Of a DNA stretch of 64,000 nucleotides, positions 17,868 to 26,874 are shown piece by piece. A model generated the notes under the pieces. The model made no database searches and was not told where the DNA came from. It worked only from the letters and a program-made list of their open reading frames with translations. Numbering within the stretch: the stretch's first letter is position 1; every line of letters begins with the position of its first letter. The position numbers were made by a program, and so were the translations under genes. The DNA comes from Lachnospiraceae bacterium NK4A179 (GTDB lineage: Bacteria; Bacillota; Clostridia; Lachnospirales; Lachnospiraceae). Location of the stretch: NCBI GenBank assembly GCA_000421045.1, contig ATWC01000006.1, forward strand, positions 55,729 to 119,728, read 5' to 3'.

Positions 17868-17896
17868 ATAAATACCATTTTTTAGGAGGAATGAAA

Positions 17897-18856
17897 GTGA
17901 GGAGGAGATCTTCAGCCGTTCAACCGGTTAAAACTAAGCCCTCAAAAATTAAGACTATGAGAGGGTTGCGCGAGTTTGCTTATATCGTGCCGTTTCTTTT
18001 ACTGATTTTTATTTTTTCATATTATCCGCTGTATGGATGGGTATATGCGTTCTTTGATTGGAGACCGCCTTTCCCTCTGACAATGGATAAGTTTGTTGGA
18101 CTTAAGTGGTTCCAGTCCATGGTTGAGAATGATATTAAGAGAAGAGCAATTCTCAACGTTCTCAGGAATACATTCGCAATGAGTGGATTGAGCCTGCTCT
18201 TTTCATGGTTCCCCATGATCTTTGCGGTGTTCCTTAACGAAATCAAATGCAAGCCCTTCAAGAAGTTTGTTCAGACAGTTACAACACTGCCTAACTTCAT
18301 AAGCTGGGTCCTTGTTTATTCAATCGCTTACTGCATACTGAACAGTACAGGTGTTCTCAATTCTGTACTTGGAAACCTTGGATTGATCGATCCAAATCAG
18401 CCGATACTGTTCCTTCAGTCAACAGAGCATGTATGGTTTAAGCAGTGGCTGTGGCTGACATGGAAAAATGCAGGTTGGTCTGCGATCATGTATATCGCTG
18501 CCATCACTTCAATAGATGAGCAGATGATAGAGGCTGCACGTATCGACGGCGCATCAAGACTTGAGATCATTAAATATGTTACGATCCCCTGCATAATGCC
18601 GACATACTTCGTGCTTGTTATGCTGCAGATGTCAAACTTCCTTTCAAACGGAATGGAACAGTTCTTCGTATTTGAGAACTCCTTCAATAAGGATTACATC
18701 GAAGTGCTGGATCTGTACGTATACAATCTGGCTATGGGCAGCGGCGGTTACTCATTATCAACCGCAATCAGTATTCTGAAGAGTTTTGTCAGTCTGGTTC
18801 TGCTCTTTACGACTAACTCTATTTCAAAGCGCGTAAGAGGCGAAGGATTTATCTGA
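17897..18856 (+). CDS. Sugar ABC transporter permease, LplB family
   Basis: A 319-residue inner-membrane permease with six predicted helices and the cytoplasmic EAA loop that docks the ATPase (EAARIDGASRLEIIKYVTIP, about residues 215-234). Similarity is to LplB-type permeases of complex-carbohydrate importers. ATG at 17891 leaves only one base after AGGAGG, so GTG 17897, seven bases downstream of it, is preferred. First gene of a three-gene importer operon. No ATPase gene is present; these systems commonly share an MsmK-type ATPase encoded elsewhere. Confidence 0.88.
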   Translation: MRRRSSAVQPVKTKPSKIKTMRGLREFAYIVPFLLLIFIFSYYPLYGWVYAFFDWRPPFPLTMDKFVGLKWFQSMVENDIKRRAILNVLRNTFAMSGLSLLFSWFPMIFAVFLNEIKCKPFKKFVQTVTTLPNFISWVLVYSIAYCILNSTGVLNSVLGNLGLIDPNQPILFLQSTEHVWFKQWLWLTWKNAGWSAIMYIAAITSIDEQMIEAARIDGASRLEIIKYVTIPCIMPTYFVLVMLQMSNFLSNGMEQFFVFENSFNKDYIEVLDLYVYNLAMGSGGYSLSTAISILKSFVSLVLLFTTNSISKRVRGEGFI

Positions 18857-18871
18857 TCCGTGGAGGGAAAT

Positions 18872-19858
18872 ATGACACCTATTGAATTAAATAATAACAA
18901 TGCGGATAACAGATCCGCAGATTCACACTCAAGTCAAATCAAGATAAAGATGGAGAATACAAAGAACCATAGGATTGGGGACAAAGTGCTTAGTGTGATC
19001 GTCTACATAGTATACTCATTCTTTGCATTTGTATGTGTATACCCGTTCTACTACATCTTTATCAATACTATAAGTAATAATGACCTGAGCCAGAGAGGTA
19101 AGGTTCTGTTCTGGCCGGTAGAGTTACATTTTACAAACTATCAGCAGGTTTTCCAGCTGCCCGGCCTTATGCATGCACTTGGAGTATCTGTTTTAAGAAC
19201 CGCCGTCGGAACAATTATTACAGTTATAGTAGCTGCTTTCCTGGGCTTTATGTTTACAAGAGAGTCTCTTTGGAAGCGTAAATTATGGTTCCGTGTTGTG
19301 GCAGCAACAATGTATTTCAATGCCGGTATCATACCGTTTTACATCACAATGATGAACCTGCATCTGTTAAATAATTTCTGGGTATATATCTTCCCTACAG
19401 CAGTGCAGCCGTTCTACATTATCCTGTGCAAGACATTCATTGAATCTGTTCCTTCGGAACTTACAGAGGCTGCTGAGATTGACGGAGCAGGTACATTATC
19501 GGTATTCTTCAGGATCATACTTCCGGTCATCAAGCCGATACTTGCTACGATCGCTGTATTCACTGCAGTGGCACAGTGGAACGCTTTCCAGGATACTCTG
19601 CTTTATGTAACGGATTCTAAACTTTATACACTGCAGTACACACTTTATCAGTATATTAACCAGGCAAGTTCACTGAAGTCCCTGGTAAACAGCTCACAAA
19701 GCGGTACGCAGTTGATGGCTTCCTTAGCTCACGCTCAGACTGCTACATCAATAAGAATGACCGTTACTATAATAGTAGTTGTACCTATCATACTGGTATA
19801 TCCGTTCTTCCAGAGGTTCTTTACAAAGGGTATTATGATCGGTGCTGTTAAGGGATAA
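18872..19858 (+). CDS. Sugar ABC transporter permease, LplC/YtcP family
   Basis: A 328-residue partner permease. A hydrophilic, Asn/Ser-rich N-terminal tail of about 30 residues precedes six membrane helices. The EAA loop (EAAEIDGAGTLSVFFRIILP) lies at about residues 200-219, and the C-terminus KGIMIGAVKG is the usual ending of the LplC group. Start set at ATG 18872 because GGAGGG sits at 18862-18867; the GTG at 18860 overlaps that site. It forms the membrane channel together with the LplB-like protein 15 nt upstream. Confidence 0.88.
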   Translation: MTPIELNNNNADNRSADSHSSQIKIKMENTKNHRIGDKVLSVIVYIVYSFFAFVCVYPFYYIFINTISNNDLSQRGKVLFWPVELHFTNYQQVFQLPGLMHALGVSVLRTAVGTIITVIVAAFLGFMFTRESLWKRKLWFRVVAATMYFNAGIIPFYITMMNLHLLNNFWVYIFPTAVQPFYIILCKTFIESVPSELTEAAEIDGAGTLSVFFRIILPVIKPILATIAVFTAVAQWNAFQDTLLYVTDSKLYTLQYTLYQYINQASSLKSLVNSSQSGTQLMASLAHAQTATSIRMTVTIIVVVPIILVYPFFQRFFTKGIMIGAVKG

Positions 19859-19928
19859 CTTAGCCGTCCGATAATAATATATAACAAAAACTGTATTGCC
19901 GCCGAGGGGGTGGCAGAAAGGAAGGGTT

Positions 19929-21701
19929 ATGAAAAGAAGGTTAGTTGCGTTATTATGTACAGCTGCCATGGTGACAGGGGCACTTAGCGGCTGCACAGGT
20001 TCAGGCTCGCAAAAGCCTGCACCGGGAGCTACACAGACAAGCGGAGACACCGGATCCGGCGAAAACGGTTCAACAGATCCGTCCGCAGACATGGGAGATG
20101 AAGTAAGTCTTGAATTCTTCGATGTTGCTGCAAACTATCAGGGCGATCAGATAGGTTGGTTCGCAAAGGTGCTCAAGGATAATGTTAACGTTAAGATAAA
20201 CATTATCGCGCCTCAGGTTGCAGGTGACGAAGTTTATCAGACACGTGCATCAGGCGGAAATCTTGGTGATGTTCTCATTCTTGAGAAGACTCAATGGCAG
20301 GATTGTGTTGCTAACGGCCTTGTAAAGGATGTTACAGCAGATCTGTACAAGTATCCTAATCTGGCAGCTTATAAGGATCAGATAGATACTCTTAATCAGA
20401 GCCTTGACGGAAATGACGGAAAGCTTTACGGAATACCTACAGAGATGATGAATACATCACCTACTTCGTATTCACAGAACGTTATCTATTCTATGCCTCA
20501 GATGAGATGGGATCTTTATAAGGGCCTTGGATGCCCTGAAATAAAGGACCTTGACGGCATGCTTGATGTTCTCGAAGAAATGCAGGCAAAGTATCCTACA
20601 AACGATGCAGGCGATCCTTGCTACGCATTTTCACTGTGGCCCGACTGGGATGGCGGTGACGGAATGCTCGGTATTGCAAATATCGTTCAGCTTATGACAT
20701 GGTACAACGAGAAGCCGAAGGGCTCTATGATCCTTGAGCCGGACGGAAGCATGATACCTCTTACAGATAAGAACGGCGGCTATTACAAGTTCGCTAAGTT
20801 CCTCAACAATGCATATCATCGTGGTCTGGTTGATCCTGATTCAGGTACACAGGATTGGAACAGCGCATGCGCAAAGATGAGCGCAGGTCAGGTTTACCTC
20901 TTCTGGTACAGCTGGCAGCAGGGATTCTGGAATTCAGCAGACAGAATGGCAGCCGGACAGGGCATGACATTCATTCCTGTACAGGATCAGAGCTACTTTG
21001 CAGATGCCGATTCTTACTACGGAAGCGGACGTGTATGGGCTATCGGATCACAGGTAGATGATGCTAAGTATCAGAGAATACTTCAGCTGCTTGACTTCCT
21101 TGCAAGTCCCGAAGGTCTGGAATACCAGCATACCGGTATCGAAGGCTTCAACTATGAGAAGCAGGCTGACGGTAAGTATAAACAGCTCAACAGTAACGCA
21201 CTTATGGATAACCTTCCTGTTCCCGAAGAGTGGGGCGGCGGTGGTTACAGTGATGGTAACAACGCTATCAACCAGTGGCTTGTTGCAGCAATTTCAACAA
21301 ACCCGAACACAGGTGAGCCGTACACCACACAGTACTGGCAGAGCTACCTTGATGAGACCAATGTAGGTACAAGAAAAGAATGGTCAGAGCAGTTCGGTGC
21401 AACTGATGCAGTTGACTGGATGAAACAGCATGATGCACTTAAGATCAGCCCTAATGTTTCAGTATCACTTGTAAGTGATGATAACGATATCTCTATCATC
21501 CGTAATCAGTGCTCTGAGAAGGTTAATGACTACTCTTGGAGACTTATCTTCGCTAAGGATGATGCAGATTTTGAGAGCATTTGGGACGATATGACAGCAC
21601 AGCTTGATGGTCTTGGATTCCAGGAGCTCAACAAGTTCGATGTTGAGAAGTTCGCACCCGAACTTGAAGCTAAGAAGGCTGCTGCTGCAGAAGCTGAGTG
21701 A
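19929..21701 (+). CDS. Extracellular sugar-binding lipoprotein of the LplA type
   Basis: A 590-residue lipoprotein that would capture a carbohydrate outside the cell and deliver it to the two upstream permeases. The signal peptide ends in lipobox L-S-G-C with the acylated cysteine at C22, followed by a Gly/Ser/Thr/Pro-rich linker to about residue 57. The long type-2 binding-protein fold has many Trp and Tyr residues in the middle, as in oligosaccharide-binding members. ATG 19929 is chosen for its position before a K-R-R signal start and the AAAGGAAGGG site. Ligand unknown. A strong terminator follows. Confidence 0.88.
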   Translation: MKRRLVALLCTAAMVTGALSGCTGSGSQKPAPGATQTSGDTGSGENGSTDPSADMGDEVSLEFFDVAANYQGDQIGWFAKVLKDNVNVKINIIAPQVAGDEVYQTRASGGNLGDVLILEKTQWQDCVANGLVKDVTADLYKYPNLAAYKDQIDTLNQSLDGNDGKLYGIPTEMMNTSPTSYSQNVIYSMPQMRWDLYKGLGCPEIKDLDGMLDVLEEMQAKYPTNDAGDPCYAFSLWPDWDGGDGMLGIANIVQLMTWYNEKPKGSMILEPDGSMIPLTDKNGGYYKFAKFLNNAYHRGLVDPDSGTQDWNSACAKMSAGQVYLFWYSWQQGFWNSADRMAAGQGMTFIPVQDQSYFADADSYYGSGRVWAIGSQVDDAKYQRILQLLDFLASPEGLEYQHTGIEGFNYEKQADGKYKQLNSNALMDNLPVPEEWGGGGYSDGNNAINQWLVAAISTNPNTGEPYTTQYWQSYLDETNVGTRKEWSEQFGATDAVDWMKQHDALKISPNVSVSLVSDDNDISIIRNQCSEKVNDYSWRLIFAKDDADFESIWDDMTAQLDGLGFQELNKFDVEKFAPELEAKKAAAAEAE

Positions 21702-21735
21702 TAGACAGTTTTAAATCAATAGCAGTGTAATAAAG

Positions 21736-21771
21736 CCGCGGCATTCGTAATAAGCGTATGCCGCGGTTTTT
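21736..21771 (+). terminator. Rho-independent terminator of the importer operon
   Basis: CCGCGGCAT (21736-21744) pairs with ATGCCGCGG (21758-21766), followed by five T residues. The GC-rich stem and T-run make this a confident terminator. Confidence 0.85.
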
Positions 21772-21773
21772 GT

Positions 21774-21905
21774 CCTTATAAGAAATTGCTTTGCAATTTC
21801 TATAAGGCCAAAAGCCCTCCGGGGGGATGCACACTCGCGCGTAGGGAAAATGTTGCTGTTGCAACCGCGCTAGGCGCGCGTTCTGCAAGCAGAACGAGAA
21901 TTAAG
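21774..21905. repeat. Cluster of consecutive hairpins before the LacI gene
   Basis: Between the terminator and the regulator gene are several inverted repeats in a row. A 15-bp stem with one bulge occupies about 21774-21807 (CCTTAT...ATAAGG, with GAAATTGC/GCAATTTC inside). It is followed by GTTGCTGTTGCAAC (about 21853), CGCGCTAGGCGCGCG (about 21867) and GTTCTGCAAGCAGAAC (about 21881). No coding potential is seen. Origin and function unknown. Confidence 0.5.
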
Positions 21906-21925
21906 AAATTAATGAGGGATTGCAG

Positions 21926-22975
21926 ATGACTGTAAAAGAACTTGCCAAACTGTGCGGGGTTTCCCCGGGTACTGTGTCAAATGTTCTTAACGGCAAAAAT
22001 AATGTCAGCGATGCAACCAGAAATAATATTCTGAAGATAGTAGAAGAAACAGATTATCATCCGAATTATTTCGCATCAAGCATAAGAAAAAAAGAAACGC
22101 AGATCATAGGGATAATCACAGAGGACCTGAATCAGTTTACGACACCTCCGGTTGTTGATGCTCTTACCGAACGGATCGAAAGCAAAGGGTATCATACGGT
22201 ACTTATGAATATGCGTATTTACAGCAGGCTGAAGCAGAATGAATGGAACCGTTCAGAGAAGATAAGCGGATTCCTGCAGCCGATATTAAGGGAGCTTCAG
22301 TCAATAAAAGTTGACGGTATAGTTTATGTAGGAGCTCATGACCGTGAGCTGACAGTATTTCCCGATAATCATACCATACCGACCGTGGTTACCTATGCAA
22401 CATCAAAAGGAGACAGGTTTATATCCGTAAATATTGCCGATGAAGATGGCGGATATGATATGACCAAATACCTGATGTCCATGGGACATACAAGAATAGG
22501 TGTCATCACCGGAGCAGGGAACAACAGACATTCGATAAACAGGCTTCAGGGATATAAAAAAGCTTTGAATGAAGGCGGCATCCGGTTTGATCCGGAGCTT
22601 ATTGAAGAAGGCGACTGGACGATGGAGTCAGGATATGTAGCGGGAAAGATACTTGATAAGGGTGTCACCGCGATCTGGGCGATGAATGATGATATGGCAG
22701 CCGGAGTATACAGAGTCCTTGAGGAAAGAGGTCTGAAAGCAGGAAAGGATATATCGGTTGCGGGATTTGATGACCGCTTCGGAAACAGATACCTCATTCC
22801 TTCCATCACAACTGATGAGCTTCCTCTTACGGAAATGGGTATCAAGTCGGCTGAAATGATACTTAAGGCAGTAAGAGGCGAGCAGCCTGAACAGAGACAT
22901 TTTCTTATCCCGTGTAAAATGAAGATAAGGGAATCTGTTACTGAAAACAAACAGACCAGAAGAAGTCCGGCTTGA
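21926..22975 (+). CDS. LacI-family transcriptional regulator
   Basis: A 349-residue repressor. Residues 1-50 form the LacI helix-turn-helix plus hinge helix (VKELAKLCGVSPGTVSNVLNG). The rest is a periplasmic-binding-protein-like sensor domain that should bind the imported sugar or a derivative (AMNDDMAAGVYRVLEERG, then SVAGFDD). Start at ATG 21926, six bases after GAGGGA; the frame extends to a TTG at 21920 that is unlikely. Most likely target is the double CG palindrome at 17845-17867 in front of the importer operon. Confidence 0.9.
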   Translation: MTVKELAKLCGVSPGTVSNVLNGKNNVSDATRNNILKIVEETDYHPNYFASSIRKKETQIIGIITEDLNQFTTPPVVDALTERIESKGYHTVLMNMRIYSRLKQNEWNRSEKISGFLQPILRELQSIKVDGIVYVGAHDRELTVFPDNHTIPTVVTYATSKGDRFISVNIADEDGGYDMTKYLMSMGHTRIGVITGAGNNRHSINRLQGYKKALNEGGIRFDPELIEEGDWTMESGYVAGKILDKGVTAIWAMNDDMAAGVYRVLEERGLKAGKDISVAGFDDRFGNRYLIPSITTDELPLTEMGIKSAEMILKAVRGEQPEQRHFLIPCKMKIRESVTENKQTRRSPA

Positions 22976-22991
22976 TAAGTCGGACTTTTTT
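22963..22991 (+). terminator. Terminator overlapping the LacI gene end
   Basis: AAGTCCG (22963-22969) pairs with CGGACTT (22981-22987), then a run of T. The stem's left arm lies inside the last codons of the regulator gene and the stop codon is in the loop. Confidence 0.65.
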
Positions 22992-23116
22992 ACATACAGT
23001 ATTGAAAACTATGGAGAGAAAACTATAACAGCTGTAGTGTTCCTTTCCGGAGACGGCTATATAAGAACATCTTTTGTGGCTGATAAGGATTATTTTGACA
23101 GGCAGTAAATAAATAA

Positions 23117-23143
23117 TTAGCACTCACCTCTTGACAGTGCTAA
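23117..23143. promoter_or_regulatory. CIRCE element (HrcA operator) of clpB
   Basis: TTAGCACTC (23117-23125), a 9-base spacer, then CAGTGCTAA (23135-23143). This is the CIRCE inverted repeat with one mismatch from the consensus right arm (GAGTGCTAA). It is the HrcA repressor site of heat-shock genes, placed about 70 bases before clpB. Confidence 0.9.
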
Positions 23144-23159
23144 CAATCGGTGGCATTAT
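23131..23159 (+). promoter_or_regulatory. clpB promoter embedded in CIRCE
   Basis: A consensus TTGACA (23131-23136) lies within the CIRCE spacer and right arm; CATTAT (23154-23159) follows after 17 bases. HrcA binding would directly cover the -35 box. Confidence 0.65.
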
Positions 23160-23213
23160 ACTGATTAAAAGGAAGCGCATATAAATGCTGTCATTTAAGG
23201 AGGTGAGGGACTC

Positions 23214-25799
23214 ATGAACATACAAAAGTTTACACAGAATTCAATACAGGCGGTGCAGGATACCCAGAAATACGCCTATGAATACGGAAATCAGGAGATA
23301 GAAGAAGAGCACCTTCTCTATGCTCTTCTGAAGCTCGATGACAGCCTTATACTGAAGCTCATCGAGAAGATGGATATAAATACCGAACATTTCATTGACC
23401 GTGTTGAACAGGCTTTAAACAAGCTTGTAAAGGTTCAGGGCGGTGATCAGCATTTCGGGAGATACATAAATGAAGCGCTCACCATGGCTGAGAATGAAGC
23501 AAAGGCCATGGGAGATGAATATGTTTCTGTTGAACATATCTTTCTTTCCATGATAAAGCACCCTGATAAAGGGATAAAAGAGATATTTACGGAATATGGG
23601 ATAACCCGCGACCGTTTTCTTAATGTGCTTATGCAGGTGCGTGGAAATCAGCGCGTGACGAGTGACTCACCTGAGGATACATACGATACTCTCTCAAAAT
23701 ACGGCCAGGATCTTGTGGAACGTGCAAAGGCGCAAAAGCTTGATCCTGTAATAGGCAGGGATGCAGAGATACGTAATGTGATACGCATACTGTCAAGAAA
23801 GACAAAAAATAATCCTGTGCTTATAGGTGAGCCGGGTGTGGGCAAGACTGCAGTGGTGGAAGGTCTTGCACAGCGTATTGTTGCCGGAGATGTCCCCGGC
23901 GGTCTCAAAGACAAGAAGCTTTTCTCTCTTGATATGGGAGCACTGGTTGCAGGTGCCAAGTACAGAGGTGAGTTTGAGGAAAGACTCAAGGCAGTGCTTG
24001 AGGAAGTGAAGAAATCCGAAGGTCAGATAATACTTTTCATAGATGAACTGCATACTATTGTCGGGGCCGGAAAGACGGATGGAGCAATGGATGCCGGCAA
24101 TATGCTCAAACCCATGCTTGCAAGAGGAGAGCTGCATTGCATAGGTGCAACAACGCTTGATGAGTACAGAAAATACATAGAGAAGGATCCTGCGCTTGAA
24201 CGACGTTTTCAGCCCGTGCTGGTGGATGAGCCTACGGTCGAGGATACTATATCCATACTTCGTGGACTTAAGGACAGATATGAAGTATATCACGGAGTTA
24301 AGATCCTGGATAATGCTCTGGTAGCGGCGGCTACATTGTCTAACAGATACATAACGGACCGTTTTCTTCCGGACAAGGCAATAGATCTTGTGGATGAAGC
24401 CTGCGCTATGATAAAGACAGAGCTTGATACTCTTCCTACGGAGCTTGATGAGAGGCAGCGAAAGATCATGCAGATGGAGATCGAAGCTGCTGCACTTAAG
24501 AAAGAAGATGATAATCTGAGCCGTGAGAGACTTGAGACTATCATGAAAGATCTTGCAGAGGAAAAGGAGATCTTTGCAAAAGATAAGGCTCAGTGGGAAA
24601 ACGAGAAGTCAGCTGTTGACAGAGTCTCGAAGATAAGAGAACAGATAGAGTCTGTAAATAATGAAATACAGATAGCCCAGCGTGAAGGCAATCTTGAGAA
24701 GGCAGCAGAACTTTCTTACGGAACGCTTCCTTCACTTAAAAAGCAGCTTGAACAGGAAGAAGACCTTGCAGGAAAGAGAGAGGCAAGGCTTGTACATGAG
24801 AATGTTTCAGAGGATGAGATAGGGCGCATCATATCGCGTTGGACAGGTATCCCCGTAAATAAGTTGAATGAATCGGAACGTAATAAAACTCTTCATCTTG
24901 GAGATGAGCTTCATAAGAGAGTTGTCGGTCAGGATGATGCTGTAAAGCGTGTTTCCGAAGCGATCATCAGATCAAAGGCGGGGATCAAGGATCCCGATAA
25001 ACCGATAGGATCGTTCCTGTTCCTCGGACCTACAGGTGTCGGCAAAACAGAACTTGCTAAGACTCTGGCAGATACGCTGTTTGATGATGAAAAGAATATG
25101 GTCCGTATCGATATGAGTGAATATATGGAGAAGCATTCCGTATCAAGGCTTGTCGGAGCGCCTCCGGGATATGTCGGTTATGATGAAGGCGGACAGCTTA
25201 CTGAAGCAGTGCGCAGGAAGCCTTATTCGGTAGTACTGTTTGATGAGATAGAGAAAGCGCATCCCGATGTGTTCAATATACTGCTGCAGGTACTTGACGA
25301 TGGCAGGATAACGGATTCACAGGGACGCACGGTCGATTTCAAAAATACGATCATCATAATGACATCTAATATAGGCGCACGTGAGCTTCTTGAAGGCATA
25401 GATGAGGATGGCAATATCAAGTCTGCAGCACAGGATGAGGCAATGAATGAACTTAAGGCTCATTTCAGACCTGAGTTTTTAAACAGGCTTGATGAGATCA
25501 TAATGTTCAAGCCTCTCACAAAGGATAATATCTCCGGTATTGTTTCACTTATCATGAATGATCTGAACAGAAGACTTGCGGAACGTGAGATATCGGTAGA
25601 GCTTTCACCGGAAGCTGCTGCTTATATTATCGATAATGCATATGATCCGATCTATGGAGCAAGGCCGCTTAAGCGTTTCATCCAGAGGAATGTCGAAACA
25701 CTTTCGGCAAAGCTTATCCTTGAAGGAAACATATCCGAAGGAGATGTGATCCTAATAAGATTATCCGGAAATGAGCTTGAAGCTGTAAAAAAATCATGA
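23214..25799 (+). CDS. clpB: ClpB disaggregase chaperone
   Basis: Hexameric AAA+ ATPase that pulls apart heat-denatured protein aggregates with DnaK in the cytoplasm. The 861-residue protein shows the N-terminal Clp repeat domain (1-145) and AAA-1 with Walker A GEPGVGKT (K211). The ClpB-specific coiled-coil middle domain follows (about 400-530), then AAA-2 with GPTGVGKT (K611), ending in the ClpB small domain. The middle domain separates it from ClpC and ClpA. The ribosome site AAGGAGGTGA is perfect. Control by HrcA through the CIRCE element at 23117-23143 is expected. Confidence 0.97.
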   Translation: MNIQKFTQNSIQAVQDTQKYAYEYGNQEIEEEHLLYALLKLDDSLILKLIEKMDINTEHFIDRVEQALNKLVKVQGGDQHFGRYINEALTMAENEAKAMGDEYVSVEHIFLSMIKHPDKGIKEIFTEYGITRDRFLNVLMQVRGNQRVTSDSPEDTYDTLSKYGQDLVERAKAQKLDPVIGRDAEIRNVIRILSRKTKNNPVLIGEPGVGKTAVVEGLAQRIVAGDVPGGLKDKKLFSLDMGALVAGAKYRGEFEERLKAVLEEVKKSEGQIILFIDELHTIVGAGKTDGAMDAGNMLKPMLARGELHCIGATTLDEYRKYIEKDPALERRFQPVLVDEPTVEDTISILRGLKDRYEVYHGVKILDNALVAAATLSNRYITDRFLPDKAIDLVDEACAMIKTELDTLPTELDERQRKIMQMEIEAAALKKEDDNLSRERLETIMKDLAEEKEIFAKDKAQWENEKSAVDRVSKIREQIESVNNEIQIAQREGNLEKAAELSYGTLPSLKKQLEQEEDLAGKREARLVHENVSEDEIGRIISRWTGIPVNKLNESERNKTLHLGDELHKRVVGQDDAVKRVSEAIIRSKAGIKDPDKPIGSFLFLGPTGVGKTELAKTLADTLFDDEKNMVRIDMSEYMEKHSVSRLVGAPPGYVGYDEGGQLTEAVRRKPYSVVLFDEIEKAHPDVFNILLQVLDDGRITDSQGRTVDFKNTIIIMTSNIGARELLEGIDEDGNIKSAAQDEAMNELKAHFRPEFLNRLDEIIMFKPLTKDNISGIVSLIMNDLNRRLAEREISVELSPEAAAYIIDNAYDPIYGARPLKRFIQRNVETLSAKLILEGNISEGDVILIRLSGNELEAVKKS

Positions 25800-25815
25800 T
25801 ATATGCAATAAAATG

Positions 25816-25860
25816 ATTCCTTCCGTAATTGTTGTATCAGGTGGCAATTATGGAGGGAAT
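25816..25860 (+). other. 16-bp RNA hairpin after clpB
   Basis: ATTCCTTCCGTAATTG (25816-25831) pairs with CAATTATGGAGGGAAT (25845-25860) over 16 positions, two of them G-U. Those two pair only in plus-strand RNA, so it acts as an RNA structure of the clpB transcript. There is no T-run, so it may stabilise the 3' end rather than terminate. Confidence 0.45.
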
Positions 25861-25882
25861 GGGATATGCATATATTAATTGC

Positions 25883-25912
25883 TTGCATATTATGGACCGC
25901 TCTTATTATAAT
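25883..25912 (+). promoter_or_regulatory. Promoter of the thioesterase gene
   Basis: TTGCAT (25883-25888) and consensus TATAAT (25907-25912) with an 18-bp spacer, about 40 bases before the start codon. Confidence 0.65.
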
Positions 25913-25952
25913 ACTTAGGAGAGATAACGATAGTATAAGGAAGTAATAAGAG

Positions 25953-26681
25953 ATGTTTTTTGAATCACTACAGAAGCCCGGGTTAATAGGCATCACGCCC
26001 GGTGATCACCGTGTTAAGAATGAGATGCTCATGGAGATGATGGTCGATTGCGCTTGTGAGCATTCTGATTACGCCGGTTTTGGCGTGAATGACATTGAAA
26101 GAACGGGGATCACTTTTATCCTGATCGACTGGTATGTGAAAACACTTAAAAGCCCTGTTTACGGACAGATGCTTAAGGTTGTCACGTGGGGACATGATAA
26201 TACTGCTACAATGGTGGAAAGGGATTTTGAGATCAGATCCGAAGAAGGTGAAGTGCTTGTGCAGGCTACTTCAAGCTGGATAGCTCTTGATGTGAAGAAT
26301 CATCGCATCGCAAGAGTAAATCCTGATATGTATGCCCCGTTTGGACCGGAGGATAAGAGACTTTTTGAGAGAAAGAAAGTTTTTCTTCGCGGTCGCGAAA
26401 AGCTTGAAGAAGAATTGTCTGTTGTAGAGAGACAGATAAGCCGCGGAAGTCTTGATCTGGTGGGACATCTTCATAATACGGCGTATATGGGACTGGCTGT
26501 GGATGCTCTTCCGGATGATGTATATGCTAAAACTCCTTTCCCGGAATTCAGGATCCATTATAAGAAAGAGATCACCGAGAAAGATAAGATAATATGCAGA
26601 TATGGAATGCTGGATGGAAAGCATACTGTTGTAATACAGAATGAAGAAGGTATGGAAAACGCTATGGTCCAGATGTGGTGA
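25953..26681 (+). CDS. Acyl-ACP thioesterase
   Basis: A 242-residue double-hotdog protein of the bacterial FatA/FatB-like acyl-ACP thioesterase family, which releases free fatty acids from acyl-ACP in the cytoplasm. The first hotdog covers residues 1-130 (including SSWIALDVKNHRIAR), and the second about 150-240. In the second, HLHNTAYMGLAVDALP carries the Asn-His-type active-site surroundings expected of the family. Such enzymes are common in gut and rumen Firmicutes. It has its own promoter and terminator and is not linked to the ACP module at the start of the window. Confidence 0.85.
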   Translation: MFFESLQKPGLIGITPGDHRVKNEMLMEMMVDCACEHSDYAGFGVNDIERTGITFILIDWYVKTLKSPVYGQMLKVVTWGHDNTATMVERDFEIRSEEGEVLVQATSSWIALDVKNHRIARVNPDMYAPFGPEDKRLFERKKVFLRGREKLEEELSVVERQISRGSLDLVGHLHNTAYMGLAVDALPDDVYAKTPFPEFRIHYKKEITEKDKIICRYGMLDGKHTVVIQNEEGMENAMVQMW

Positions 26682-26685
26682 TCGT

Positions 26686-26712
26686 CTTAAACAAATCTTA
26701 AAGATTCTTAAA
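26686..26712. promoter_or_regulatory. Three CTTAAA direct repeats (probable OmpR-type site)
   Basis: CTTAAA occurs at 26686, 26697 and 26707, spaced 11 and 10 bp, one helical turn, as response-regulator dimers of the OmpR family prefer. A fair promoter (TTGGAA at 26724-26729, TACAAT at 26747-26752, 17-bp spacer) follows. The response-regulator gene begins at 26875. Confidence 0.4.
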
Positions 26713-26752
26713 CTGTTTGATACTTGGAAGTTTACATAGGTTAATTTACAAT

Positions 26753-26780
26753 AAGCCATGTGATGATCACATGGCTTTTT
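26753..26780 (+). terminator. Terminator after the thioesterase gene
   Basis: AAGCCATGTGAT (26753-26764) pairs with ATCACATGGCTT (26766-26777), followed by further T. The arms are almost contiguous, so the real loop is a few bases wider. It may double as a palindromic operator because a -10-like box ends at its left edge. Confidence 0.7.
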
Positions 26781-26874
26781 ATTATTCACAGCATGAAGTT
26801 TTTTTTGGTGATCGTGCAGTAAATGTGCGGTTCGACTGTGAATCCTAACGTTATATTTTCAGAGGAGATTTTTT

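Larger units (their letters stand above)
17584..17896 (+). promoter_or_regulatory. AT-rich control region of the sugar ABC importer
   Basis: About 310 bases without a gene. It holds a 13-bp direct repeat, TGAAAATATACAA, at 17745-17757 and 17764-17776. The promoter is at 17803-17831 and the LacI-type operator at 17845-17867. The ribosome site AGGAGG is at 17884-17889. No clear terminator for the preceding operon was found in it. Confidence 0.6.
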
